From assembly GCA_934539295.1 (NCBI GenBank), contig CAKTCN010000001.1, forward strand, positions 101,249 to 165,248: a stretch of DNA of 64,000 nucleotides, in the 5' to 3' direction. This stretch comes from an uncultured Allosphingosinicella sp. (lineage in GTDB: Bacteria > Pseudomonadota > Alphaproteobacteria > Sphingomonadales > Sphingomonadaceae). The stretch's first letter is position 1. Each line of letters starts with the position of its first letter. The position numbers and the translations under genes were made by a program. The notes below the pieces were generated by a model. The model was given only the letters and a program-made list of their open reading frames with translations. It did not search any database and was not told the DNA's origin. Below are positions 16,299 through 25,177 of the stretch, piece after piece.

Positions 16299-17545
16299 CC
16301 TTGTGGATGCACGAACTGCGCCTGCTGCTGCGTGCGAGGCTGACGGTGATCGCACTTGCGCTGCTGGCGATCCTTGCAAGTGCGGCCGTGATTGCCGGCA
16401 TGGCGGAAGTGTCGCGCCAGCATGCCGCCATCGCCGCCATCCCCGCCGCCCAGGCCGAGGATATCGGTGCCGTCGCCGACTATGTCGACCGCACCAAGGA
16501 TGCCGGAAGCGCCGCTTATTACAGCTTCCATCCGACCTGGGATGCGCCGTCGCCGCTCGCCTTCGCGGCGCTCGGCATGCGCGATGTCTCGCCCTTCATC
16601 CTGCGCGTTCGCGCGCTGGGGCTGGAGGCGCAGATCTATGACGGGGACACGTTCAATCCCGAACTGGCGCTGCCCGGCCGGTTCGACTTCGCCTTCGTGC
16701 TGGTGTTCCTGGCACCCTTGTTCGTGATCGCGCTGTTCCATGACCTGGTCTCGGGCGAGCGCGAGGCAGGGCGCCTGCGCACGCTGACGGCCTTGCCGCG
16801 TGGTGGGGCAGGGCTGATGCGCCGCCGCACCATGCTCCGGCTCGCCTTGCTGTGGGCGGCCTTGGCGGTGCCGTTCACAATTGGCGCAATCGTCTCCGGC
16901 GTGGAGGCGACGGCGATCCTGCTGCTGCTCGCGGTGGTCGATGCCTATCTGTTGTTCTGGATCGGCCTGGCTGCGCTGATCGGCTGGCTGCGCTGGACGT
17001 CGGTCGCCAATGCCGCGACGCTCGCCGCCTTGTGGCTGGTGCTCGTGCTCGTCGCGCCCACGCTTGCGCATGTCGCGATCAACCGCGCGGTGCCGGTCGA
17101 CCAGGGCGCGGAGATCGCGCTGGCCCAGCGGGAGCGGGTGAACCACGCCTGGGACATCCCGCGCGAAGAAACGATGCGCCGCTTCTATGCCAACCACCCG
17201 CGCTGGGCGAACTCCGCGCCGCTGGGCACGGCGTTCCATTATAAATGGTATCTCGCATTCCATCAGAATGGCGACGAGAGCGTGGCTGGGCAGGTTCGCG
17301 CCTATCGCGCCGGGCTGGAGCGGCGCGATGCGGCGGCGCGGGCACTCGGCTGGGTGCTGCCGTCGGTCGGCGTGCAGGCGCTGCTCACGCGCGTGGCCGC
17401 AACCGATCTCCAGGCGCAGCTCGCCTATCAGGACCGGATCCGCGACTTCCACCGCCGCCTGCGCGAATTCTACTACGGCTATCTTTTCACCGACCGGCCG
17501 TTCGGCAAGGCCGACTTCGCACGCGCGCCTGTGTTCAGGGAGTAA
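16295..17545 (+). CDS. ABC-2 type permease, DUF3526 family (second)
   Basis: A 416-residue membrane protein paralogous to the preceding permease: N-terminal helix (about 16-34), extracytoplasmic domain with YYSFHPTWDAPSPLAFAALG, then helices around 128-150, 175-195, 200-222, 230-255 and 340-360. The start at 16295 is chosen for the ATGA overlap with the first permease; the frame is open further upstream but only antisense-like residues are encoded there. It likely forms the heterodimeric channel with the first permease. Last gene of the unit; 17546-17677 holds nothing recognised. Confidence 0.78.
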   Translation: MTLWMHELRLLLRARLTVIALALLAILASAAVIAGMAEVSRQHAAIAAIPAAQAEDIGAVADYVDRTKDAGSAAYYSFHPTWDAPSPLAFAALGMRDVSPFILRVRALGLEAQIYDGDTFNPELALPGRFDFAFVLVFLAPLFVIALFHDLVSGEREAGRLRTLTALPRGGAGLMRRRTMLRLALLWAALAVPFTIGAIVSGVEATAILLLLAVVDAYLLFWIGLAALIGWLRWTSVANAATLAALWLVLVLVAPTLAHVAINRAVPVDQGAEIALAQRERVNHAWDIPREETMRRFYANHPRWANSAPLGTAFHYKWYLAFHQNGDESVAGQVRAYRAGLERRDAAARALGWVLPSVGVQALLTRVAATDLQAQLAYQDRIRDFHRRLREFYYGYLFTDRPFGKADFARAPVFRE

Positions 17546-17677
17546 GGCCGCAAAGCGTCATGCTCGCACCCGGTTCCGACCGGCCAGGGGGCTGGGCATT
17601 CGGATGATTTGAACGTCTGCACCTGAGCCGGAAGCGGGATGTCTGCCGTGGCGAAAGCGCGTAGCGCCGATCGTTGC

Positions 17678-20026
17678 CTAGCGGTCGATCACTTCGCGGA
17701 CCTTGCTGGCGAGCGTCTGGAACGTAAACGGCTTGGCGAGCAGGTCCACGCCCTCGTCCAGCCGGCCGTCGTGCATGATCGTGTCGCGGGTATAGCCTGA
17801 ACTGTATAGGACCTTGAGCGAAGGCTGCAGCGCCTGCGCCACGCGCGCCAGTTCGCTGCCGGACATTTGCGGCATCACCACGTCCGTCATCAGCAGCGTG
17901 ATGGGCTTTTCCTGCCGCTCCAGCAGCCGGAGGCCCGAGGGGCCGTCATGCGCCTCGATCACGCGGTAGCCGAGTTCGCGCAGCGCGCCGACGCTATAGG
18001 CGCGCACGTCGTCATCGTCCTCGACCACCAGGATCGTTTCGTGGCTGTTGCCGCGGCCGGCCGCCGCGTTGTCGCTGCCCGCTTCCGATGCCTCTTCCGA
18101 TCGGGCGCGGGCGAGGAGCAGGGTGACGGTGGTGCCGCGGCCAAGTTCGGATTCCACGATCACGCCGCCGCCCGACTGGTGGGCGAAGCCATGCACCATC
18201 GACAGGCCCAGGCCCGTGCCCTTGCCGACATCCTTGGTGGTGAAGAAGGGGTCGAACACCTTGGCGAGCGTTTCGGGCGACATGCCGGTGCCGGTATCGG
18301 CCACGCTGATCGCGACATAATCGCCTGCGCCGACGCCTTCCACCTCGCCCGCCGCGACCCGGCGGTCGCGCGCGCAGATCGTCAGGGCGCCGCCTTCGGG
18401 CATGGCGTCGCGTGCATTCACCGCCAGGTTCAGGACGGCATTTTCCAGCTGGTGCGGGTCGGCCTCGATCCGCCACAGGTCGGCCGGGACGTCGAACGCG
18501 ACCGCGACCGCTTCCGTGATCGAGCGGCTGAGCAGGTCGGACATGCCGGCGATGAGCTTGGGCACGTCGATGCTGCGGGGCTTGAGCGGCTGGCGGCGCG
18601 AAAAGGCGAGCAGGCGGTGCGTCAGGGCCGCGGCACGTTCCGCGCCCTTGGCCGCATGTTCGAGCGAGCGGCGCAAGCGCGGATCGGCATCATTGTCGAG
18701 CCGCCGCACCGCCGTGTCGATCCCGCCGATGATGATGGTCAGCAGGTTGTTGAAGTCATGGGCGATGCCGCCGGTCAGCTGGCCCACCGCCTCCATCTTC
18801 TGCGCCTGGCGTAATTGTTCCTGCGCCGCCTGCAGCCGCGCTTCCGCCTGCATCCGGTCGGTCACTTCGTAGGAGGTGCTGGACGCGCCGATCTGCCGGC
18901 CCTTGTCGTCGAGCAGGGGGCTGAAACGGACATCGTACCACCGCCGGTCATGTTCGTCGGCCCCGAACTCCGCCACCAGCGAATAGGTCTCGCCCCCAAG
19001 CGCGCGGTCCCAGATCTCGCGCTGCTGCTCGCGTATCTCGGGCGTGGCCGCGAACAGCGACAGGAAATCTTCGCCCACCTGCGCGGGCCGGCCGAACACG
19101 GCGACGTGGGCGTCTGCATTGGCCCGGTTGATCGCCATGACCCGGTAGTTGCGGTCGAGCACCGTGACGGCCGCCGGCGACGTTTCGATCAGGTCGGCAT
19201 AGACCTTCTTCTCGGCAAGCTCGTCATCGATCCTTTGTTCCAGCCGCTCGTTCAGCGCGCGAAGCTCGGCCTCCTGCGCCTTGGCGCGGGTGATGTCGTA
19301 TATGGCGCCGAGCAGGCGGTAGCCGGAGCCCGCACCCTCGCGGATCACCTCGCCGCGGCGCGCGATCCAGCAGACGCGATCGTCGTCGTTCCGGCGGATG
19401 CGGAACTCGCCGTCGAGTGCGTCGGGTATCGCCGCTCCGCCGCCGCCCTCGATGATGAGCGGCCCGTCGCCCCATTCGACGACGCTGTTGATGGTGCGCA
19501 CCGGCAGGCGATCGGTCGGGTGGAGGCCGAGAAGGCGGCAGAATTCGTGGCTGACCGACACGGTCGCGAACCCGTCGCTATATTCGAAGGTGCCGACGCC
19601 GCCCGCGCTCTGGGCGATGCGAAGCCGCTCCTCCGTGCGCTTGCGCTCCGTGACGTCCACCAGCAGGCCGGTGAAGCGGGTCGGCTCGTCATCGGCATCG
19701 CGGTGGCTCTGGCCCCGGCCGTGCATCCACAGCACCGCGCCCGACGGGTCGATGATCCGGAATTCCTTGGAAAACAGCTCCGCCCCGCTCAGCAGCCCCG
19801 CGACCGCGATGCGGATGCGTGCGCGATCCTCCGGATGGATCGCGGCAAAGAAGCTGGAGGTTGGATAGCCATCGCCGAGGCCGGCCGGGTCGAGCCCGTA
19901 CAATTCGGCAAAGCGCGGATCGACGAACAGGCGGTCGCCGACAATGTCCCAGTCCCAAGAGCCGCTCGCTCCGGCTGCGGCAAGTACCGCGCGCAGCTGG
20001 TCCTCGCTGGACCGCGGTTCAGCCAT
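17678..20026 (-). CDS. Hybrid PAS sensor histidine kinase with C-terminal receiver
   Basis: 782 residues without a membrane segment. Domains in order: PAS/PAC (about 5-130, ending VDVTERKRTEERL), PAS (about 131-255), a short coiled coil, PAS (about 275-400), HisKA with phospho-accepting GGIAHDFNNLL (about 425), HATPase with NLAVNARDAMPEGG, DTGTGMSPE and GTGLGLSMVHG (about 500-630), and a receiver with LLMTDVVMPQMSG (about 660-780). Architecture resembles cytoplasmic CckA-like hybrid kinases. It is the last gene of the chemosensory operon and overlaps the CheC-like gene by 8 nt, so it may feed into or read from that pathway. Confidence 0.92.
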   Translation of the reverse strand: MAEPRSSEDQLRAVLAAAGASGSWDWDIVGDRLFVDPRFAELYGLDPAGLGDGYPTSSFFAAIHPEDRARIRIAVAGLLSGAELFSKEFRIIDPSGAVLWMHGRGQSHRDADDEPTRFTGLLVDVTERKRTEERLRIAQSAGGVGTFEYSDGFATVSVSHEFCRLLGLHPTDRLPVRTINSVVEWGDGPLIIEGGGGAAIPDALDGEFRIRRNDDDRVCWIARRGEVIREGAGSGYRLLGAIYDITRAKAQEAELRALNERLEQRIDDELAEKKVYADLIETSPAAVTVLDRNYRVMAINRANADAHVAVFGRPAQVGEDFLSLFAATPEIREQQREIWDRALGGETYSLVAEFGADEHDRRWYDVRFSPLLDDKGRQIGASSTSYEVTDRMQAEARLQAAQEQLRQAQKMEAVGQLTGGIAHDFNNLLTIIIGGIDTAVRRLDNDADPRLRRSLEHAAKGAERAAALTHRLLAFSRRQPLKPRSIDVPKLIAGMSDLLSRSITEAVAVAFDVPADLWRIEADPHQLENAVLNLAVNARDAMPEGGALTICARDRRVAAGEVEGVGAGDYVAISVADTGTGMSPETLAKVFDPFFTTKDVGKGTGLGLSMVHGFAHQSGGGVIVESELGRGTTVTLLLARARSEEASEAGSDNAAAGRGNSHETILVVEDDDDVRAYSVGALRELGYRVIEAHDGPSGLRLLERQEKPITLLMTDVVMPQMSGSELARVAQALQPSLKVLYSSGYTRDTIMHDGRLDEGVDLLAKPFTFQTLASKVREVIDR

Positions 20027-20657
20027 CTTCGCCGACGACGCGCGCGATGAATTCGTCGAGCAATTCCTTCAGCGCCGCGAGCGAGGGTATGTCCATCAGC
20101 ATGGCGATATAGCCGCGTATGTCGCGCTTGCGCACCGCGAAGTCGATGTAGAGGAACAGGACCAGGCCTTCATCCTCGGCCGCATCGCTCACTTCGAACA
20201 AGGTGGTGCCGTCGCCGCGCAGCACCTCGGGAATGGTCATGCTGAGCGAGCGCTTCAGCATGTTGGCCATGGTGGCGAGGCAGGAATTGAGGATCACGTT
20301 GCCGGTTTCGGCAAGCGCCTCATGCTCCATCTCGACCACTTCTTCGGCCGTGAGTTCGCCGCCGGTGACGGCGCGCACCAGTTCCAGGCTGTTCGATTCC
20401 GGGAAGATGAGCAGGGCGCGGCCGGAAAAGGGTCCGTCGAAATCCTGCCGCACCGCCACCAGTTCGGACGTCTCGCGCTCGCTGATCAGGCGCGCGGCGC
20501 GGCGCTGGCTGACCACTTCGATCGAGGGCACCGACAACAGCACCTGGTCGCCGATCATCTTGCGCAGGTTGGACGCCGCACGGCTGACGCCGATATTGAC
20601 GATCTCGGTCAGCGCGTCGCGTTCGAGCTCGCCGAGGTTCACCGCGTCGGGGATCAT
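20019..20657 (-). CDS. CheC-like CheY-P phosphatase
   Basis: 212 residues with two copies of the CheC/CheX/FliY active-site pattern (E-x2-N and a Pro about 21 further): LTEIVNIGVSRAASNLRK (about 17-34) and LAETGNVILNSCLATMANM (about 115-133). Two intact sites make it CheC-type rather than CheX. It should dephosphorylate the response regulator encoded just upstream, with which it overlaps by 4 nt. CheC is uncommon in alphaproteobacteria, and no CheD partner gene is present in the operon. Confidence 0.8.
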   Translation of the reverse strand: MIPDAVNLGELERDALTEIVNIGVSRAASNLRKMIGDQVLLSVPSIEVVSQRRAARLISERETSELVAVRQDFDGPFSGRALLIFPESNSLELVRAVTGGELTAEEVVEMEHEALAETGNVILNSCLATMANMLKRSLSMTIPEVLRGDGTTLFEVSDAAEDEGLVLFLYIDFAVRKRDIRGYIAMLMDIPSLAALKELLDEFIARVVGEDG

Positions 20658-21037
20658 GCCCTCGTGTTTCTCAGCTTGAGCGCCGCGCCGGACAGGAAGC
20701 CGGAAAGCGCCTCGCTGGTGACGGGCTTGGCGATGAAGGCGGCGCCGACCTCGCGGGCACGGGCGACCACTTCATCCTGGATGTTGGCCGTGATGATCGC
20801 GATCGGCATTTCTGGGCGCAGCGCGCGCAGTTCGGCGGCAAGTTCCAGCCCGTCCTTTTCCGCCATGTTGAAATCGATGAGGGCCAGATCGATCGCCTGC
20901 CCGGCAAGCATGTCCAGCGCCTGCGCGGCGCTGCCCGCCTCGACCCTGGTCCAGTCCGGCTGCAGCTCGGCAACAGCGCGGCCGGCGACGATCCGCGCCA
21001 GCTTGCTGTCGTCCACAATCATGACGGTCATGCTCAT
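20654..21037 (-). CDS. CheY-like single-domain response regulator
   Basis: 127 residues forming one receiver domain: acidic pocket MIVDDSK (8-14), phospho-acceptor Asp in LALIDFNMAEKDG (about 55), the T in AIITANIQD and the conserved Lys in IAKPVTSE (about 106). No output domain. Position between the STAS-like and CheC genes in the chemosensory operon indicates it is the pathway's phosphorylated messenger. Its downstream partner (motor, enzyme or kinase) is not visible. Confidence 0.88.
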   Translation of the reverse strand: MSMTVMIVDDSKLARIVAGRAVAELQPDWTRVEAGSAAQALDMLAGQAIDLALIDFNMAEKDGLELAAELRALRPEMPIAIITANIQDEVVARAREVGAAFIAKPVTSEALSGFLSGAALKLRNTRA

Positions 21038-21073
21038 TCGCGACTCTGCGTCCCTTGTCCCGGAATCCTGCGG

Positions 21074-21355
21074 CTATAGGTGATCGTTACGCCCACCGAT
21101 ATCCCCTTGTCCCTGCTCCATCGCCTGCAATGCCGGCATCAGCAGATCGCGCAGGAACGGATCGGCGGGCGGTGCCCCGATGGCGGGGCGCGCCACCAGC
21201 AGGACCTGCACCACCGCGCTGTGCAGCCGGGTGGCTTCGGACAGGTCGATCCTGCGCGACGGCGCCTCCGTCAGTGCGACCAGCAAGGGCTCCGCATCCT
21301 CCACGGCGCAATGGCCGGCCAGGTGGATGATCCCGTCCGCGATCCGCACCGTCAT
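21074..21355 (-). CDS. STAS-like small protein in the chemosensory operon
   Basis: 93 residues. MTVRIADGIIHLAGHCAVEDAEPLL and RRIDLSEATRLHSAVVQVLL match the strand-helix rhythm of STAS (anti-sigma-antagonist-like) domains, though the usual conserved Ser/Thr position reads HSAVV. ATGA overlap with cheA ties the two together. It could be a phosphate-sensitive scaffold or partner-switch element; no biochemical role can be read. Confidence 0.6.
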   Translation of the reverse strand: MTVRIADGIIHLAGHCAVEDAEPLLVALTEAPSRRIDLSEATRLHSAVVQVLLVARPAIGAPPADPFLRDLLMPALQAMEQGQGDIGGRNDHL

Positions 21356-23262
21356 GCGAGCAACTCCGCCAGGTCGATCACCAGCAGCACGCTGCCGTCG
21401 ACGAGCACGCAGGTGCCCGCAATGCCCGGCACGTTCGCCAGCAGTCCCGACCGTTCACGGACAAGCGCGTCCAGCCGGTCGCCGAGCGCATCCACCCGCA
21501 AAGCCACCGTGTCGCCGGCGGCCTGCGTCACTACGATGCGCGCCGCCCCGTCACCGCCATGCCCGGCCTGACCCAGGAGGCTGCCGAGGTCGACGATCGG
21601 CACCGTCTGGTCGCGGATCACGCAGGCCTCGCCCGCGCCGACGGCGTGGATCGCGTGCCGCTCCACCCGCATCGTCTCGACGATCTGGTCGAGCCGGATG
21701 CCGACGCGCATCCCGCCCGCGGTCACCGTCATCAGCCGTGTCGTGATGGCGTTGAGCGGAAGATCGAGGTGGAAGGCAGTGCCCGCGCCGGGCGTGGAGC
21801 GCAGGTCGATACTGCCCTGCAGCCGCTCCACCGTGCGCAGCACCGCGTCCATGCCGATGCCGCGCCCCGAAATGCTGGACACGTCCGCGGCGGTCGAGAA
21901 GCCCGGCGTGAAGATCAGCCGCTGCGCCTGCATGTCGGTGAGCGCGGCTGCCGCCTCTTCGGGCACCAGCCCCTTGGCGACCGCGCTTCTGCGCACCCGG
22001 TCGGGATCGATGCCGCCGCCGTCGTCGCGCAGCGTCACCGCAAGACGGTCGCCGCGCACGGCGAGGTCGAGCACGACCTTGCCGCGCCCCGCCTTGCCCG
22101 CGGCCTCGCGTTGTTCGGACGGTTCGATGCCGTGGTCGATGGCATTGCGCACCAGGTGCAGCAGCGGCTCGAACAGGGCGTCTGCGATATGCTTATCGAC
22201 CTGGGCACCGTCGCCGCCGAGGCTGAATTCCACATCCTTGCCGAGCGACAGCGCCAGTTCGCGCGCGAGCCGGGGGAGGCGGCGCAGGACGGGGGTGAGC
22301 GACACCAGCCTGATGTCGGCGATCGATCCGCGGATCGCCGCCTCGGCCCGCGCAATCCCATCCTCCGCACGGCGCAGGTCATCGGCCAAGGCGCGGTCGA
22401 CCCGCTCCACCCGCGCGGCGAACCCACGAAGGCCATGCACCGCCGCCGCCAGCTCGCCCGCCTGCCGCGCAAGCCGGTCGAGCCTTGCGCCCTCGACACG
22501 CAGCACGGCCGTCTGCCCCTCCGCTTCGCCGCCGATCTCCAGCGGCATGGCGGCGGGGTCGAGCGGCGCGAGGCGCACCTGGTCCTGCACCAGCCGGAAG
22601 GCCGCGCGCACGTCGCCCGGCGAAGCATCGCTGACGCCCTCGATGGCCATGGTGCAACGGAACGGGTCCATGTCGGCCAGCGCCGTGGAATCTTCGGGCA
22701 GGAGCGCGATCGCCAGGAGGCCCGGCACCCCGGCGACCAGGGCAAGCGGATCCTCGCCGCGGAAGAAGCAGTCGGGATCGGGCGCATAGCGGAATGCGGA
22801 CCGGGCGGAGGAAAGGTGCGGCGCAAGCGACGGCCGCCCGCGCAGCGCGTCCAGCCACGCTTCGCCCGCGCCGACCGGCCCGCCATCGGTCGCGCCCGCC
22901 AGCAGGGCACGAAGCTGATCCGACAGCGAAGCCGCATCGGCGGGCAGCCCGCCATCGCGTTCCATCGCGTCGATCCAGCGGTCGACCTGGTCGATCGTGC
23001 CGACCAGCGCCTCGCGCATGTGCGCGCTGATCGGCGCATCGCCCTTGCGTGCGGCGGCGAGCTGGTCCTCGGCCGCGTGCAGCAATGTCTCGGCCGGCGC
23101 CATGTCGAACAGCGCGACCGATCCCTTGAGCGTGTGAATCGCCCGGAACAGCCCGTCGATCGCCGCGCGATCGTCGCGATCCTTCAGCCGCGCGAGCGCC
23201 GCATGCGCATCGGCCACCAGCTCGCGGCCTTCGATCAGGAATTGTTCGAGCAGCTCGTCCAT
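21352..23262 (-). CDS. cheA: Chemotaxis histidine kinase CheA
   Basis: 636 residues. P1/HPt at 1-105 with phospho-accepting FRAIHTLKGS (His43), a linker where P2 is reduced or divergent, dimerisation P3 (about 290-345), HATPase P4 with LVRNAIDHGIEP, LRDDGGGIDP and GRGIGMDAV (about 350-495), and a CheW-like P5 at the C-terminus (about 500-636). The start at 23262 gives MDELLEQFLIEG and a 1-nt TGATG overlap with cheR; the frame continues upstream only within cheR. Passes phosphate to the CheY-like protein and CheB of the same operon. Confidence 0.93.
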   Translation of the reverse strand: MDELLEQFLIEGRELVADAHAALARLKDRDDRAAIDGLFRAIHTLKGSVALFDMAPAETLLHAAEDQLAAARKGDAPISAHMREALVGTIDQVDRWIDAMERDGGLPADAASLSDQLRALLAGATDGGPVGAGEAWLDALRGRPSLAPHLSSARSAFRYAPDPDCFFRGEDPLALVAGVPGLLAIALLPEDSTALADMDPFRCTMAIEGVSDASPGDVRAAFRLVQDQVRLAPLDPAAMPLEIGGEAEGQTAVLRVEGARLDRLARQAGELAAAVHGLRGFAARVERVDRALADDLRRAEDGIARAEAAIRGSIADIRLVSLTPVLRRLPRLARELALSLGKDVEFSLGGDGAQVDKHIADALFEPLLHLVRNAIDHGIEPSEQREAAGKAGRGKVVLDLAVRGDRLAVTLRDDGGGIDPDRVRRSAVAKGLVPEEAAAALTDMQAQRLIFTPGFSTAADVSSISGRGIGMDAVLRTVERLQGSIDLRSTPGAGTAFHLDLPLNAITTRLMTVTAGGMRVGIRLDQIVETMRVERHAIHAVGAGEACVIRDQTVPIVDLGSLLGQAGHGGDGAARIVVTQAAGDTVALRVDALGDRLDALVRERSGLLANVPGIAGTCVLVDGSVLLVIDLAELLA

Positions 23263-24095
23263 CAGTCGCGTCGATAGACCATCGCGTCGCCCAGGCGAAC
23301 CAGCCTGTATCGGGGATCGATGCGCGCCATCGACTCGCTGTGGCCCAGGCACAGATAGCCGCCGGGATTCAGCGCCTCGTAAAGATGCGCGGCCGCGGTC
23401 ATGCGCGCCTCATCGTCGAAGTAGATGAGGAGGTTGCGGCACAGGATGACGTCGAACTGGCCGGCGGCCGCGACTTCGGCCGGGTCGATCAGGTTCACCT
23501 GGCTGAACGCCACCGACTGGCGAAGATCCTCGATGATCCGGCGCTGGAACCGCTGTTCCGGTTCGAAATAGGCATCGCGCACCCGGTCCGGCAGCCGGGC
23601 CAGCGCGCGCTCGCCATACAAACCCTCGCGCGCGGCCAGCAGCGCGTCGGTGTCGATGTCCGATCCCACGATCTCGACATGATAGGCATCGACCAGCGGC
23701 CAGTTTTCCAGCAGCCAGATCGCGATCGAATAGCCTTCCTCTCCCGTCGCGCAGGGCAGGGACCAGATGCGGACGCGGTCGCCCGGCCGGCGGCCCTGGA
23801 CGATGTCGGGCAGGATCGACGCGGTGAGAGCGGCGAGCTGCTGGTCCTCGCGGTAGAAATAGGTTTCGTTGATGGTGACCGCGTTGATCAGCGCCTGCCG
23901 CTCGGCCGGATCGCTGAGCAGGCGGGCGAAGTAGATGCGCATGTCCTCGCTGTCGGTACGCCGCAGCCGTTCGCCGATCCGACGTTCGAGATAATAGCGC
24001 TTGTTCTCGCCGAACGTCATGCCGGTCCAGCGGTTCAGCAGGGCGCTGATCCGCTGGAGCTCCTCGCCGGTGAGAAGATGGGGCGCGGGGTTCAC
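23262..24095 (-). CDS. cheR: Chemotaxis protein methyltransferase CheR
   Basis: 277 residues. N-terminal helical domain with LNRWTGMTFGENKRYYLERRI, then the SAM-binding domain: INETYFYRE, WSLPCATGEEGYSIAIWL, GSDIDTDALLAAREGLY and FDVILCRNLLIYFD, all diagnostic of CheR. It methylates receptor glutamates, presumably on the MCP of this operon. The GTG at 24095 is chosen: it overlaps the cheB stop (GTGA) and precedes TGEELQRI, whereas the in-frame ATG at 24191 is inside cheB. Confidence 0.93.
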   Translation of the reverse strand: MNPAPHLLTGEELQRISALLNRWTGMTFGENKRYYLERRIGERLRRTDSEDMRIYFARLLSDPAERQALINAVTINETYFYREDQQLAALTASILPDIVQGRRPGDRVRIWSLPCATGEEGYSIAIWLLENWPLVDAYHVEIVGSDIDTDALLAAREGLYGERALARLPDRVRDAYFEPEQRFQRRIIEDLRQSVAFSQVNLIDPAEVAAAGQFDVILCRNLLIYFDDEARMTAAAHLYEALNPGGYLCLGHSESMARIDPRYRLVRLGDAMVYRRD

Positions 24096-25177
24096 GCCTG
24101 CGCCCACTGGATCAGGCGGGCCGGGATCTCGGGCAGGGGCAGCACGGCATCCGCGCCGTCCAGCGCGACGAGCGCGCCGGGCATGCCCCACACGATCGAA
24201 CTGGCTTCATCCTGTGCGATCACATGCCCCCCGGCCTCCCGCACGCGCGCAAGCGCCTGCGCGCCGTCGGCTCCCATGCCCGTCATCAACACGCCGACCA
24301 GCCTTTCGGGGCTGAGAACGTCGGCGGCGCTTTCGACTAGCCGCTCGACGCTGGGATGCCAGGGATAGTCGGCCTGGGAAGGCGCCGGGACCAGTGTCGC
24401 GCCGCCTGACCGCCGGGACAGGATCAGGTCCGCATCTCCCCGGCCGATATAGACGTGGCCCGGCTCCAGCAGCGTGGGCCGGGTGACTTCCGACACGCGC
24501 AGCGCGCAGGTGCGGTCGAGCCGGCGGGCGAGCGGCCCGGTGAAGCTGGCCGGCATGTGCTGCGCGATCACGATCGGCCAGGGAAAGTCGTGCGGCAACG
24601 GACCCAGCAGCGCATCGAGCGCGGGCGGCCCGCCGGTCGACACCCCGACGATTACCGCCGCGACATTGTCGATCGGCGCGGTCCGGCCGGGTCGTGCCGG
24701 CGCGATCTTCGGCGTCGCCTCGGCCCGGATGCGCGATCCTGCGCGCAGGCGTACCCGTTCCGACAGGCGCATCGTGCGCGAGATGCGCGCCTTTGCCGCC
24801 GCGCGCACCTTGGCGAGCAGTTCGGCGGCGATCCCTTCGATTTCCAGCGACACCGGTCCGCGCGGCTTGGTGACGAAATCCACGGCGCCCAGCGATAGCG
24901 CCTCCAGGGTCTCGTCGGCGCCGTCCGCCGTCACCGACGACACCATCACGACGGGGCAGGGGCGTTCGACCATGATCCGGTCAAGGCAGGCAAGCCCGTC
25001 CATGCCCGGCATGTGGATGTCGAGCGTCATCACGTCGGGCGCGAAGCCGTGCATCTGTTCGAGCGCTTCCGCCCCGCCACGCGCAACCGCGACCTCGAAC
25101 CCGCCGGCTTCCGCGAATATCTCGACCAGCAGCTTCCGCATCAGCGGGGAATCATCCACGATCAGCAGCCTGGTCAT
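24092..25177 (-). CDS. cheB: Chemotaxis protein-glutamate methylesterase CheB
   Basis: 361 residues. Receiver domain MTRLLIVDDSPLMRKLL with phospho-Asp in VMTLDIHMPGMDG (about 54), then a linker and the esterase domain: active Ser in IVGVSTGGPPAL, His in VIAQHMPASFT and Asp in GMGADGAQAL. Removes methyl groups added by CheR. Start at 25177 is fixed by the ATGA overlap with the CheW gene stop; the frame upstream is antisense-like filler. Confidence 0.94.
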   Translation of the reverse strand: MTRLLIVDDSPLMRKLLVEIFAEAGGFEVAVARGGAEALEQMHGFAPDVMTLDIHMPGMDGLACLDRIMVERPCPVVMVSSVTADGADETLEALSLGAVDFVTKPRGPVSLEIEGIAAELLAKVRAAAKARISRTMRLSERVRLRAGSRIRAEATPKIAPARPGRTAPIDNVAAVIVGVSTGGPPALDALLGPLPHDFPWPIVIAQHMPASFTGPLARRLDRTCALRVSEVTRPTLLEPGHVYIGRGDADLILSRRSGGATLVPAPSQADYPWHPSVERLVESAADVLSPERLVGVLMTGMGADGAQALARVREAGGHVIAQDEASSIVWGMPGALVALDGADAVLPLPEIPARLIQWAQA

